In this document: positions 20,201 to 30,001 of the stretch, piece after piece | How the letters are laid out: each line of letters begins with the position of its first letter | How positions within the stretch are numbered: position 1 is the first letter of the stretch | Assembly: GCA_036936605.1 (NCBI GenBank) | Contig: JAUPFV010000005.1 | Location: forward strand, 78,008,885-78,072,884 | Direction: 5' to 3' | Source of the DNA: Limnanthes douglasii subsp. nivea | Taxonomy: Eukaryota > Streptophyta > Magnoliopsida > Brassicales > Limnanthaceae | DNA length: 64,000 nt | Notes under the pieces: generated by a model | The model's input: the letters and a program-made list of their open reading frames with translations, nothing else | Told to the model about the DNA's origin: nothing | Databases searched by the model: none | Program-made: the position numbers and the translations under genes

Positions 20201-21187
20201 GCGTTCAATTTGAGTGATCACAGTACCTCATTCGGATACGTGGACCCCAAATAAATCCCGTTTCCGTTTGTCCAAAAGGGTCATATAGCCATGGGCCCGT
20301 GCAACTACATCATCCACATTATTTCATGCTTTTACTTTCTTATAAGTACGTTTTGTATCAGATATCTCAACATCAAATGCCTCTCTTTCGATATCTATTA
20401 GAACTAGTACTTTATCCAAATATTATAAGATATCTAATTATTTAAGTAAATGCCAACTATAAACAAGTTAAAATATAAATTCAAAATGTGAAACTAGTTT
20501 TGATAATTAAATGAGGAAGGCACAACAATTATAATACAAAATTCGAAATGAACTAGAAATATGAAATACAAAACGTCTGTTCAACCAAATGCAAAATGCA
20601 AAAAATAATTCTTCATCGTTTGTTATCTTCTCTAACGATTCAATCACATCCAACTTTTTTTTTCAGTTCTCAACCATTTGAAATATCTTAGCACCAAACC
20701 TTATCTAATTTTTCATGCCCCACTTTTTATGCATTCCATCATAAATAACTATATGTAACTTTTATAAGAATGATTATATATACTATTTTTTTTTACTTTT
20801 TTTTTTCTATCAAAATACTAAGATTAGTAATGCATCCCACATATTTTTAGGTTTTGTTTTATGACAACTTGTTATTGAATGCATAAGTTTCTCTAGATTG
20901 CTCAAACCCAATCATAGTTGTTAATTTTCTCCATGTATTTGACGAAGTAAACCATCTATGAAACCAAAATATCATGTGATATAAAGAAGAAATATTTTGA
21001 GCAGATTAACAAATTTGATAGTATAGACACATTAGTTACTAATTGATTTCCTACACTTCTAACAAACTTTGTTATATCATCACAAGACAGAGAAGCACCA
21101 AGTAAACGAAAAATAAAATGTACAAGATAAAGAAAATAAAATAAAACATGTGAGACACTAAGTAAGTGGGCAACAAAATATTAAGTA
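20201..21187. other. AT-rich spacer
   Basis: No supported gene. Short 'AAATGCAAAATG'-type words at about 20450-20610 resemble those at 13541-15790. Confidence 0.45.
21183..21187. repeat. Left target-site duplication of element B
   Basis: AAGTA, repeated at 31565-31569. Confidence 0.85.
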
Positions 21188-21614
21188 TGATGAGGATAAT
21201 TATCGTCTGGGGGTAAATTTGTAATTTGTTCGGAGTTTTGTGAAAGTATATGAGTGTTTAATATTTTGAGTAGAGAGTAGAGGGAGAATTAAGCAGCCTG
21301 GTTGTATTTAATTTTCATTACCCACATTTAATGCAGGTGGTTGGGTATTTATACCCTTATATTTGGGCTTTATGGGTTTTCGGGTCATGTTTAATGGACC
21401 CGGGTCATGTTTAATGGACCCGGGTCATGTTTAAAGACCCATGAGTTTTTAGTAGGAGAGCAAGTAGCTTAGTCAAGAAGTGTTTAGGTTTTTTAGTACT
21501 TTTGTCATAGTTCGAACAGTCCAATAGGCTAAGTGTTCGAAGTGGTCTGTCCGGTCCAGAGGCCTTGGAGCGATCTGTACCTGTTCGGGGAGCAAGCAGA
21601 ATTCGGACTCATCA
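21188..21614 (-). repeat. 3' LTR of element B
   Basis: 427 bp. Contains three tandem copies of a 20-bp unit starting CGGGTCATGT (about 21381-21440), whereas the other LTR has two. Confidence 0.93.
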
Positions 21615-21629
21615 GGAGCCCTTTTTTTA
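21615..21629 (-). other. Polypurine tract of element B
   Basis: On the - strand AAAAAAAGGGCTCC directly before the TG of the 3' LTR. Confidence 0.8.
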
Positions 21630-21949
21630 GGTGTTTGTTCAAATACTTTTGTCAAAAACCTGAAAAACAGTCTGACGTCGGGGGTAGTTTTAATCCGGAC
21701 AGGTCTGTTTGCCTTATGGTTTTATCCGGACTGATAAAGCTTCATGAATCCAAACGGTTTTTTTCCAGAGTTCATGGGACACGTGTCGCTTTCCGATTAG
21801 TTGCTTCAGCCGTTTATTCACCTTGAATTTCGAACCCACCTTCTTCGAAAAGCAACCTCTTAATTAAAGATGGTGACATCAGCGCTATCTTTAATCATTA
21901 CCAATCTTTTCGAATTCTCCTAGGAATCAAACTCCTTTTTCAGATTCAC
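21630..21949. other. Non-coding leader upstream of the antisense promoter (element B)
   Basis: Lies between the polypurine tract and the antisense TATA box. No supported gene; probable upstream promoter region of the antisense gene. Confidence 0.4.
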
Positions 21950-21957
21950 TATAAATT
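21950..21957 (+). promoter_or_regulatory. TATA-like box of antisense gene (element B)
   Basis: TATAAATT about 95 bases before the first Met (22053), followed by a CT-rich leader with CTCTCTCTAAAGC. Same arrangement as in element A. Confidence 0.5.
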
Positions 21958-22052
21958 AAAACACTTTCTACTGTTTTACCATCACTCTCATATTTACTCT
22001 GCAACTTCTTAAAGCTTTCTCTCTCTAAAGCAAAAATTTACCCAGATAGTTT

Positions 22053-24969
22053 ATGTTTACAGCGAGGAACGCTCTGATCAAAGGTGGGTGGCTCAACCTC
22101 TCTGAACTAGAAAAGGATCAAAAAGTCGAAAGGTAAAGACGCATTGCAGCTGGATTACCCGTTTCACCCGTCGACAAGCCAGTGACTTCAGCCACTGAAT
22201 CAGATCAAGGTTCTTCTTCCTCAAAAGGCATCAAGCCAAAAAAGTTATTCCACACTAATCTCTCCCCCATTATCTCTGGTTCTTCAGTTCAAGAATCAGA
22301 ACCTGTTGTTGAGCCAGGGGTAACCGTTACTAGTTTCAAAAAACCCTCCCCCTTCGTAGCTATGGGGTCAGACACTGAGCACTCCCCTCAAAAGTTAGTC
22401 GACCGGAGGAAAGGCCGGCTGGTCAAGGGTCAGGCTTCTAAGAGCACTCCTTCAAAATCGGGGGCTAAAGATAGCAGCACTGGGTCAGAAGTGCCCATCA
22501 GAGCTCCCAAGGACAGACTGTCCGGTCCGGAGGGCACTAGTCCAAGTCTTCGAAGAGAAGCATCTGCATCAGAGCCCCAATCGGAGGCCAGAAACCAAAG
22601 GAACATTGAAGCCCAGTAGTCCGGAGACCAGGCTGAGCCAGATTTGAACCTTCCCCCTACTACTGCTACTGAAAATCCTTCATCAATTATGGAGGAAGTA
22701 ATGAAGGACTCTGTCGTAAAGGCTCCATTTGAGTCTGAGCCCTCCGGTCAGACCAGTAGTGCTGTTGTTGCCAAAAAAGACAAAGGCAAGGGGAAGTTGT
22801 GCTTGAGGCATCCGGATCTGCCGGAGAGTCTTGAAAGAAGGGTGGGACCTTGTTTTCACAAGGTCAGTGTCAAGTACCTCCTCGCCCTGCAAAAAATTAA
22901 CTACGCATTCATCCACACAGCTGAACTGGGCCGGATGCGCACAAAGTGGGGAATCCCGGAGAACGTAAAGATAAGGCTCCCCATAAACCTAGAGACTCCC
23001 ATGGACTGCAAGTTGAGCGAAATTGTAATCTTCACGGAGTTTTTCAATTGGGGGCTTAGATTCCCTCTAGACCCTGAAATTATCAGATACTTCCATCTGA
23101 TAAAGCTTTGTCCGAGCCAACTGAGCCCCAATGCCTGGTACACCCTCATGGCTAGTATCATGGCTTCAAGGCTCTCCGGGATTCCTCTACCAATGGAGGA
23201 GTTTGCTGTTGTGGCCAGCCTCTGCAGAAACCATCACATCCCCTTCTACCATTTCAACATGGGGGATAAATTCAAAGCTGTGGACGACTTGCTGGAGTCG
23301 GAGAGGAATTGGAAGCCCCAGTTCCCGTTCGTAAGTGGTGCATGGGAGAATGGGCATAAAATTAAGTCTGGTGTCAACCCAAGCCTTCTCACAAGCAGAT
23401 GGAGGAGCAATCATAAGTCTCCTGCTTTACACTCTTATCTTTTTTTTTTAAATTAGTTTAAATTAATTTGTTTTATTTTTGCCTTAGCAGAATTTCCCAA
23501 GGACTTCAGCGACCACCTGAAAACCGGGCAGGCTACTTGCACCTAGATCAATGCTTGGGCTACTGAGAGGTGGGGGAACCGGTTCCATGTTGCTTTTACT
23601 GGAGGCAACTTCGCAAGGTCTCACTTGTGGAACACCACAGGTCGGAGAGACTTAACTTGGGAGGAGCTCACCACTCAGCCTCCTCCGGATGTTGTGCTTA
23701 ATAGAACGCATGAACCAGATGGGACACTCTACTTGCCAGGCCGGGCCAAAGCCCCAAGCAAGATGAAAGGCAAAAAGAAGGGCAAGAAAGTGGTTGGTGA
23801 AGCTAACCCTGGAGAGGTGGAGGAGGATGCTCCAATACATCCGGAGGGGCCAGTCCCCAGTCAAATTGACGCTGCTCTCTTGGAAGCAGTGGAGCAGGAG
23901 ACTGAAAGGCAAGAAGTGCACTCCCCAAACCCTCCAAGGGCTTCCAAAAGAGATCGTAAACGGGGAGGTGAAAGCAAAGACAAGGAGGCCAAGAAGAAGA
24001 AGACCTCTAAGGTTGACGAGCTTTCTCTCCGAACTTCGGAGCCTCTTCCCCAAGTTGACCCCTCTGACCCAACACAAGCAGAAGAGATACCTGGTGACTT
24101 CCAAACCGATGAGGTCGAAGGGGGAGATATTAGCATTGACGGTGTGGACATCACTGGTCTGGGTGGGCTTGGTGAGTACTTCATGAATCTTCCCAGAGAT
24201 GATTTCGCCGGACCTTATCTCCCTCCAAGCACTTCAAACTCAGTCACTTTTAATGGTAAGACCTTTACTGTTTCAAGTGATAAGGATGCTACAGCTTATT
24301 CTTTGTTAAGCAATGTTCAGCCGGTGCTCGCGTTGGAAAAGCAAGTTCGAAATCAGGCAGACATCATCAAAGACCTCAAGTCTAGCAAAGAGAAGCTGTC
24401 CGGCGATCTTCTTACTGCTAGCTCGAATGCTGTCATTTTAAAGGAAGAAAACGAAGAGCTGAAGAGAAACTAGGAGGAGAGTAGCACAAAAGCCACCACA
24501 CTGGAGAACACTATCACAGAGCTCCGGGAGAAGCTGTCCGGATTGGAGAAAGATCTTGCCACTTCAAGAGGGGAGACCAAGGCCAAGGACCAAATAATCA
24601 CCAACTTAACCAGTGACAAGATTGCTCTTGAGAATTCAGTGTCCAAGGCTGCCGAGGAGAAAGCTACTTTGCTAAGGGAGCAGGAGGCCAAAATCCAAGC
24701 CAAGATCGACGCTTATGCCAACAACGTGATCGACACCCAAGAGGAAAAGTATGCCAAGGTGAGGTCTGACATGGTTTTTCTCTTCCATGAGAAGTTTCCG
24801 AAGAGGAACCTAGGGGATTTATGGCTTCATGTAGAGGTTTGACTTCTCTAGTGCATCCTCATCTGATGACGAAGAAAATACCGGGGAGAGCCCAAACGAA
24901 GAGAAAGATGATCCTAAGGGAAAGAAGAAGGTAGATGAAGCTGATCTATCTTCAAAGGCTCAACCTTAA
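22053..24969 (+). pseudogene. Antisense accessory gene with one intron (element B)
   Basis: Runs opposite to pol. Exon 1 (22053-23412) stays in one frame with stops at 22134 and 22617; exon 2 (23491 on) has stops at 23544 and 24471 and a one-base slip near 24835, after which a tail rich in Asp, Glu and Ser runs to a TAA at 24967. The conserved domain (about 22840-23400) includes KVSVKYLLALQKINYAF, NWGLRFPLDPEIIRYF, LCPSQLSPNAWYTLM and DDLLESERNW; from memory it resembles the Pfam 'putative gypsy type transposon' family. Exon 2 has WGNRFHVAF/SHLW, a Lys-rich tract (about 23930-24010) and a coiled coil (about 24300-24760). The same order occurs in A and C. Likely nuclear; role unknown, perhaps regulating or assisting the element. 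Confidence 0.78.
23413..23490 (+). other. Phase-1 intron in antisense gene, donor altered (element B)
   Basis: 78 bp; acceptor GCCTTAGCAG at 23481-23490 after a T-rich tract. The donor position reads ATAAGT where element A has GTAAGT. Exons join in phase, with one base before and two after. Confidence 0.65.
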
Positions 24970-25002
24970 CTTATGAATTACTTTTTACTTTTTATCCAGA
25001 CT

Positions 25003-25026
25003 AAAGTCCTTGGAAGGCCAAGGCAC
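25003..25026 (+). repeat. Hairpin repeat copy 1 (element B)
   Basis: AAAGTCCTTGGAAGGCCAAG core; CCTTGG and CCAAGG can pair around AAGG. Identical copy at 25090-25113. Similar hairpins lie at the same place in element C. Confidence 0.7.
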
Positions 25027-25089
25027 TCTTTTTTTTAAGTGTGTCCGGTATTTGACCAGATAGGTCTTTTATTCTGTTTTGACAATTTG

Positions 25090-25113
25090 AAAGTCCTTGG
25101 AAGGCCAAGGCAC
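25090..25113 (+). repeat. Hairpin repeat copy 2 (element B)
   Basis: Identical over 24 bp to 25003-25026. Confidence 0.7.
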
Positions 25114-25456
25114 TTAAGTTATTTTAATGAACGTCTTTGTTTTGCACCATTCTCACATTCTTTCATAGTCTGTTCCAATTTTAATGGCTAGTGTTTAAAT
25201 AGCCCTTAGTTGTTTCGTAGTGAGAATGTTTAAATTCTCCGATGACGAATGTTTAAGTGGTCATCACTCTTTTTTTCAATCCGGATTGTGTGACAAGGGA
25301 CAAAAATTAAAACACTTCAGAAATTTTTTAAGAAGGCATCAAATTTTATTTAGAATCCGGACACCTCATTAAAACCTCCCCGTGCGACCAGGGAGGAAAG
25401 AGTATGCCCCCAAATATTTACATGGATGTTTAAACAAGTAAATATTTACACAAATA

Positions 25457-27610
25457 CTACTCTAAGTATATCCGGAGCTGTTCGATATTCCAAGGGTGGG
25501 TCAGAACTCTTCCATCCTTGTCTTCTAGCCAATATGTTCCAGGTTTAAGCCTTTCAACAACCATATAAGGTCCTTCCCAAGTCGGAGCCAATTTGCCGAA
25601 CAGTTTTTCTTTAGTGTGTAAGAAGACTTTCCTTAATACCTTGTCCCCCGGTTGGAAATCTATTCTTTTAACTCTGGAAGCAAATCTACTTCTCATCAAA
25701 CCCTGATAGTGTGCAACTCTAAGGTGAGCTTTAACTCGTCTTTCTTCTACCAGATCGAGCTGACCTCTGATTGCCACTTCGTTAGCGCATTCGGAGAAGT
25801 TGTGAACACGAAATGATGGGAGAGTTTCTTCTATGGGAGCTACTGCATCCATCCCATAGACCAAAGCAAAGGGTGACTCTTGTGTTGCAGTCCCAGGTGT
25901 TGTCCGGTAGGCCCACAAGACCTCTTGTAAATAACTAGGCCACTTCCCAGCAGCCCCTTCCAAATTCTTCTTCAAACCGGACAGTATAGTTTTGTTAGCC
26001 ACTTCAACTTGCTCATTTTCTTGTGGGTGGAAAGGTGAAGAGAAACAATGTTGTATACCCCTTGAGGCACAGAAGTTTTCCATTTCCTTATTGTCGAACT
26101 GTGGCCCATTGTCTGTTGTTATCTTTCGTGGGACACCAAATCTGCAATAGATATTGGATATAATAAATTTTATGACAGCTTTTGACGTTGTTTCTGCTAG
26201 AGAGGCTGCTTCAATCCACTTCGAAAAGTAATCTATAGCAATAATTATAGTTTCGCGCCCTCCGGATGCCAGAGGGAGAGGCCCTACTAAATCCAACCCC
26301 CATCGAGCAAAATGTATAGGCTCAGAAATTGACTCTAAAGGAATGGCTGGGACATGAATTTCATTGCTGTACCTCTGGCATGGGTCACACCTTCTTACCG
26401 GTTCCTTAGCATCTTTCATGATAGATGGCCAATAGTAACCGGCCAGTAAAACTCTCCTTGTTAAAGCCCTGAATCCACAATGAGCTGATCCCTCACCATC
26501 ATGCAATTCAGAGAGAACTACTTGAGACTCATCATCCCCCAAACAGCGGAAAAGAGGTTTACTGTAAGACTTTTTATACAAAACGTCTCTCAATATGATA
26601 AAACCACGAGCCTTGTATTTCAATGTTCTTGCCAGTGATTTATCCGGAGGCACGATACCTTCGGAGAGGTATTGCAGGAGAGGAAACCTCCAGTCCTGAG
26701 GTTGTTTCATCTGTACTTCAAAAATTTCCTCTTCTTTACCCATATTAAGTCGAATGGAGGGGATCTCCAACACATGGATCCATGGATATGACTCTGTGTA
26801 CGCTATGGTTGCCAATGAATCTTCCAACTCATTTTCTGTCCGGGGTATATGCTCATAAATAATACTTTTAAACTTGAGTGCTTCATTTTTAAGGAGGAGT
26901 AAATACTTCACAAGCTGCTCATTTTTAGCCTCAGATTGACCTTGGGCATGGTGGATAAGAAGCTGGGAGTCACTCAGTAGCTTGACCCTCTTAGCCCCAC
27001 AAATGTATGCTAACTTTAATCCAGCTATAGCCGCTTCATACTCAGACTCATTATTGGAAGCCCTAAAAGCAAAACATATAGCTTGGTACATTTTGTCACC
27101 ATATGGAGAAGTCAAACACACCCCTGCACCGCATCCCATGGTGCTAGATCCACCATCCGTCCGGAAGACCCGTACCTTTTTATCCTTTATGTCAGTACCT
27201 TGCTCCGAATCTCTGTCGGAGTGAAATTCAACCAAAAAATCAGCCACAGCTTGGGCCTTGATTGCTGTTCGAGGAGCAAAATCTATGTCGAAATCCTCCA
27301 ATTCTACTGACCATTTAGTCATCCTGCTTGAAATGTCTGCCTTTTGGAGGACATTCTTCAAGGGAAAAAAAGTCCAGACAATGATAGGATGAGCCTGGAA
27401 ATAAGGCCTCATTTTTCTTGCAGCTATTACCAGGGCTAATGCTAGCTTTTCGAGTTTCAAGTAACGCCTTTCTGCATCTATCAAACTTTTGCTAATGTAG
27501 TACACTGGATGGGGATAACTATCCACTTCTCTTACCAACACAGCACTGATGGCACAACTTGAAACTGCCAAATATACGAAGAGTGTCTCCCCATCAACCG
27601 GTTTAAACAA
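25457..27610 (-). CDS. pol: Dual RNase H and integrase, 717 codons intact (element B)
   Basis: The first part is the ancestral gypsy RNase H (TLFVYLAVSSCAISAVLV, then DAERRYLKLEKLALALVIAARK). A second, archaeal-type RNase H follows (VFRTDGGSSTMGCGAGV, NNESEYEAAIAGLKLA, LLSDSQLLI, EDSLATIAY). Integrase has the zinc-binding HDGEGSAHCGF...CDPCQRY, then WGLDLVGPLP, ITTDNGPQFDN and a Glu 36 residues after that Asp (D,D-35-E). One notable change is HPQENEQVE where HPQANGQVE is usual. The C-terminal domain ends WNIEQLRIYLE. The frame continues upstream to RT across a single TGA at 27794. The listed start is simply the first Met. Confidence 0.93.
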   Translation of the reverse strand: MFKPVDGETLFVYLAVSSCAISAVLVREVDSYPHPVYYISKSLIDAERRYLKLEKLALALVIAARKMRPYFQAHPIIVWTFFPLKNVLQKADISSRMTKWSVELEDFDIDFAPRTAIKAQAVADFLVEFHSDRDSEQGTDIKDKKVRVFRTDGGSSTMGCGAGVCLTSPYGDKMYQAICFAFRASNNESEYEAAIAGLKLAYICGAKRVKLLSDSQLLIHHAQGQSEAKNEQLVKYLLLLKNEALKFKSIIYEHIPRTENELEDSLATIAYTESYPWIHVLEIPSIRLNMGKEEEIFEVQMKQPQDWRFPLLQYLSEGIVPPDKSLARTLKYKARGFIILRDVLYKKSYSKPLFRCLGDDESQVVLSELHDGEGSAHCGFRALTRRVLLAGYYWPSIMKDAKEPVRRCDPCQRYSNEIHVPAIPLESISEPIHFARWGLDLVGPLPLASGGRETIIIAIDYFSKWIEAASLAETTSKAVIKFIISNIYCRFGVPRKITTDNGPQFDNKEMENFCASRGIQHCFSSPFHPQENEQVEVANKTILSGLKKNLEGAAGKWPSYLQEVLWAYRTTPGTATQESPFALVYGMDAVAPIEETLPSFRVHNFSECANEVAIRGQLDLVEERRVKAHLRVAHYQGLMRSRFASRVKRIDFQPGDKVLRKVFLHTKEKLFGKLAPTWEGPYMVVERLKPGTYWLEDKDGRVLTHPWNIEQLRIYLE

Positions 27611-28684
27611 AGTTTTGGGGGAGGACAGGTGCTTTTTGATCTCATTGAAAGCCTCATCACACTGTGAGGTCCAGTCGAATCCCTTCGCACCCTTCAGCGT
27701 TTGAAAGAACGGGGCGCACCTGTCCGAAGACCTTGAGATAAATCTGTTTAAAGCCGCTAATCTCCCCGTAAGTCGCTGTAATTCTTTAATATTTCAAGGA
27801 GGTTCCATTTGGAATAGAGCATTAAGCTGGTCCGGATCGGGCTGTATCCCATGCTCACTTATAACATAGCCTAGAAACTTCCCGGACTGCACTCCGAACA
27901 CACATTTCTCTGGGTTTAACTTCAAATTCACTTTTACGAAGTTGGCAAAATTTTCTTGGAGGTCTGCCAAATCCAATTGCTCATCCACACTCTTCACCAT
28001 CATGTCATAAATGTATACTTCCATATTCCTTCCAATTTGATCAGCAAAGGCTTTATTCACGAATCTCTGATAAGTAGTCCCAACATTTTTCAACCCAAAT
28101 GGCATTACCTTGTAGCAATGAAGACCCCTGTCAGTGACAAATGTAGTATGCTCTTGATCCTTTGGATCTACTTGGATCTGATTGTACCCGGAGAAAGTAT
28201 CCATGAAGGATAACACCTTGTTCCTAGAGGTAGAGTCTACTAGCTGGTCAATCCGGGGGGCTGGATACAAATATTTTGGGAAAGCTCTATTGAGATCTGT
28301 GAAGTCAATGCACATGCGCCACTTGCCATTTTTCTTTTTCACCAGAACCAGATTGGCAGTCCACAAAAGATATTGAGACTTCTTGATATGCCCCATCTTT
28401 GTGAACCTGTCAACCTCTTGCACAATGACATCAGCCTTTCCCTTGGAAAAAACCCTTCTCTTTTGAACCACTGGTGCTACGTATTTTCGGACGGATAGGT
28501 GATGTGATATCACATCTGCTGGAACCCCAGTAACATCAGCGTTGCACCAAGCGAAAACGTGCTGATGATTCTTCAAAAACTTTAACATTTCACTCTTCAA
28601 AACGGATGGCATCTTAGACCCTATCTTGACACTTTTTCCTTCTTCTAAACAATGTGTCTCTACCTCTTCGACCGGTATTAACAC
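27611..28684 (-). pseudogene. pol: Reverse transcriptase (element B)
   Basis: Contains KKKNGKWRMCIDFTDLNRAF, FMDTFSGYNQIQVDP, CYKVMPFGLKNVGTTYQ and the active-site segment MEVYIYDMMVKS, in which the usual YIDDM is YIYDM, so one catalytic Asp has been lost. Thumb motifs NLKLNPEKCVFGV and FLGYVISEHGIQPDPDQ follow. A TGA at 27794-27796 sits where a CGA or similar codon would keep the frame; beyond it the connection region (NIKELQRLTGRLAALNRFISR) runs on to RNase H. Same frame as the protease upstream, separated by the conserved TAG at 28745. Confidence 0.9.
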
Positions 28685-28738
28685 TCCAGGGGTCTCTCTG
28701 GGGTCATCAATTTCACCCTCACCCCCAGAAAGCCCCTC

Positions 28739-28747
28739 AAATTGCTA
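28739..28747 (-). promoter_or_regulatory. Conserved stop codon with readthrough-like context (element B)
   Basis: On the - strand TAG CAA TTT, 17 codons after the ARECY block; identical column to the stops in elements A and C. RT follows in the same frame. Confidence 0.55.
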
Positions 28748-29485
28748 TTGCTCGTTGATACGAACTACCCCCAATGTCCGAGGAGCTAGGGCTGTAGCAT
28801 AGCATTCTCTTGCAACCTTTTGACTGCTCCGGACAACTCCCACATGTCCCTGAACAGCATATTTCAAGCACTGGTGGATTGTTAAAGCCACTGCATGCAT
28901 CCTAGAGAGCCAAGACCTCCCTAGAATAGCATTATAGCAAGTGGGATAATCCACCACGATAAAAAGTATCCTGACCATTTTCTTGAAAGGGCCCTTGCCC
29001 AACAAAACTTCTTCTTCGAACTCCCCGATCACATCTGCTGAGCTGCCAGTAAAGCCCACAATTGATCTGTCCGAACTCTGAATTACAGCTGGATTTTTCA
29101 TTCTCTTGTATGTGGTTAAGAAAAGGATATTGGCTGAGCTTCCAGTATCCACCAAAATTCGTCTTATGTCATTGCCCCCAATGGATGCTCCTATAACAAC
29201 AACATCTTCATGAGGGCCAGCTATATCTCTCAAATCATCTTCATCAAAAACAATGAAGCGGAATGGATTTTGTGACTGATAGGAAGTCATGCCTCCTTCT
29301 AGCTGGGTGGCCAAAGTATGAACGTGCCTCTTCCTCGAAGAAGCAGTAGGAGCTGTCATAGTATCCCCTCCGAAAATTGTAAGAGACTCAAAAACCTTAA
29401 TGAGGCCGAAGACTGTCCTAGAACACTCCTCAATTGTTCCCACTCTATTTCGAGTTGCATCAGGATCCAAGTACTCAGATTCCAC
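28745..29485 (-). CDS. Aspartic protease domain (element B)
   Basis: Includes an upstream conserved VFESLTIFGGDTMTAP segment, then FDEDDLRDIAGPHEDVVVIG, the active site ILVDTGSSANILFL, and YNAILGRSWLSRMHAVALTIHQCLKY. It ends with RSSQKVARECYATALAPRTL and a TAG. Unlike elements A and C, the protease frame here is free of internal stops. It is in a different frame from the Gag fragment upstream, so a frameshift lies near 29490-29520; whether that is programmed or decay cannot be told from one copy, but in element A the two are in the same frame. Confidence 0.88.
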   Translation of the reverse strand: MESEYLDPDATRNRVGTIEECSRTVFGLIKVFESLTIFGGDTMTAPTASSRKRHVHTLATQLEGGMTSYQSQNPFRFIVFDEDDLRDIAGPHEDVVVIGASIGGNDIRRILVDTGSSANILFLTTYKRMKNPAVIQSSDRSIVGFTGSSADVIGEFEEEVLLGKGPFKKMVRILFIVVDYPTCYNAILGRSWLSRMHAVALTIHQCLKYAVQGHVGVVRSSQKVARECYATALAPRTLGVVRINEQ

Positions 29486-29499
29486 ATCAAACCTCTCGA

Positions 29500-29964
29500 T
29501 TATAACATGGCTCCCTCCGGAGCAACATTACTTGGACCAACCCGGCGAGTATTGTCAGGCTTGTTACCTCCTCTTCTTTTGACATAAGCCCCCAGCTTTC
29601 CCCTTTCAATCAAGTTCTGAAATTCTTGCTTCAAAGCTATACAATCATCAGTGGTATGGCCAATATCATTGTGATATTGGCAGAAAGAGTTATTGCGATG
29701 TTCTCTAGGAGATTGTAGTGTAGCCGGTCTTCTATAGTGCACTTCTTCCTTTGTTTTATCATAAATAGTGGCCACACTTTCTTTCAATTCTGCGAACCAC
29801 TCCGGTTGAACCCAATGACCTCTCTTGTTTCTGGATTGCTGACTCTGAGCAGGAGCAGCTGGCTGAGACTGAGCTTTAGCCCTACCATGCCCCTGTCCGG
29901 TCTCTTTTGCCTTGGTGCCGGACTGATTCTGATTGGGATTTGGTGCCACCGGGGTAGACCTCAC
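29500..29964 (-). pseudogene. gag: Gag C-terminal part with zinc-knuckle-like motif (element B)
   Basis: A Pro/Gln/Ala-rich linker is followed by WFAELKESVATIYDKTKEEV and the conserved CQYHNDIGHTTDDCIALKQEFQNLI (here given in part: CQYHNDIGHTTDDC). This mirrors element A positions 86-300. It is out of frame with both the Gag core upstream and the protease downstream. Role: nucleic-acid binding in Gag. Confidence 0.85.
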
Positions 29965-30001
29965 CTGCCTGTGTACCCTGGTTTTCTTCGTTTCATCAAC
30001 G

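Larger units (their letters stand above)
24970..25456. other. Convergent 3' region of element B
   Basis: Between the antisense stop and the integrase stop. Holds two identical 24-bp hairpin-forming repeats (25003-25026, 25090-25113) and T-rich stretches. No coding potential. Confidence 0.6.

Noticed and set aside
23652..24184. Long open frames on the - strand and a second + frame inside the antisense gene of element B
   Set aside because: Shadows of exon 2; the exon 2 frame has the homologous blocks seen in elements A and C.
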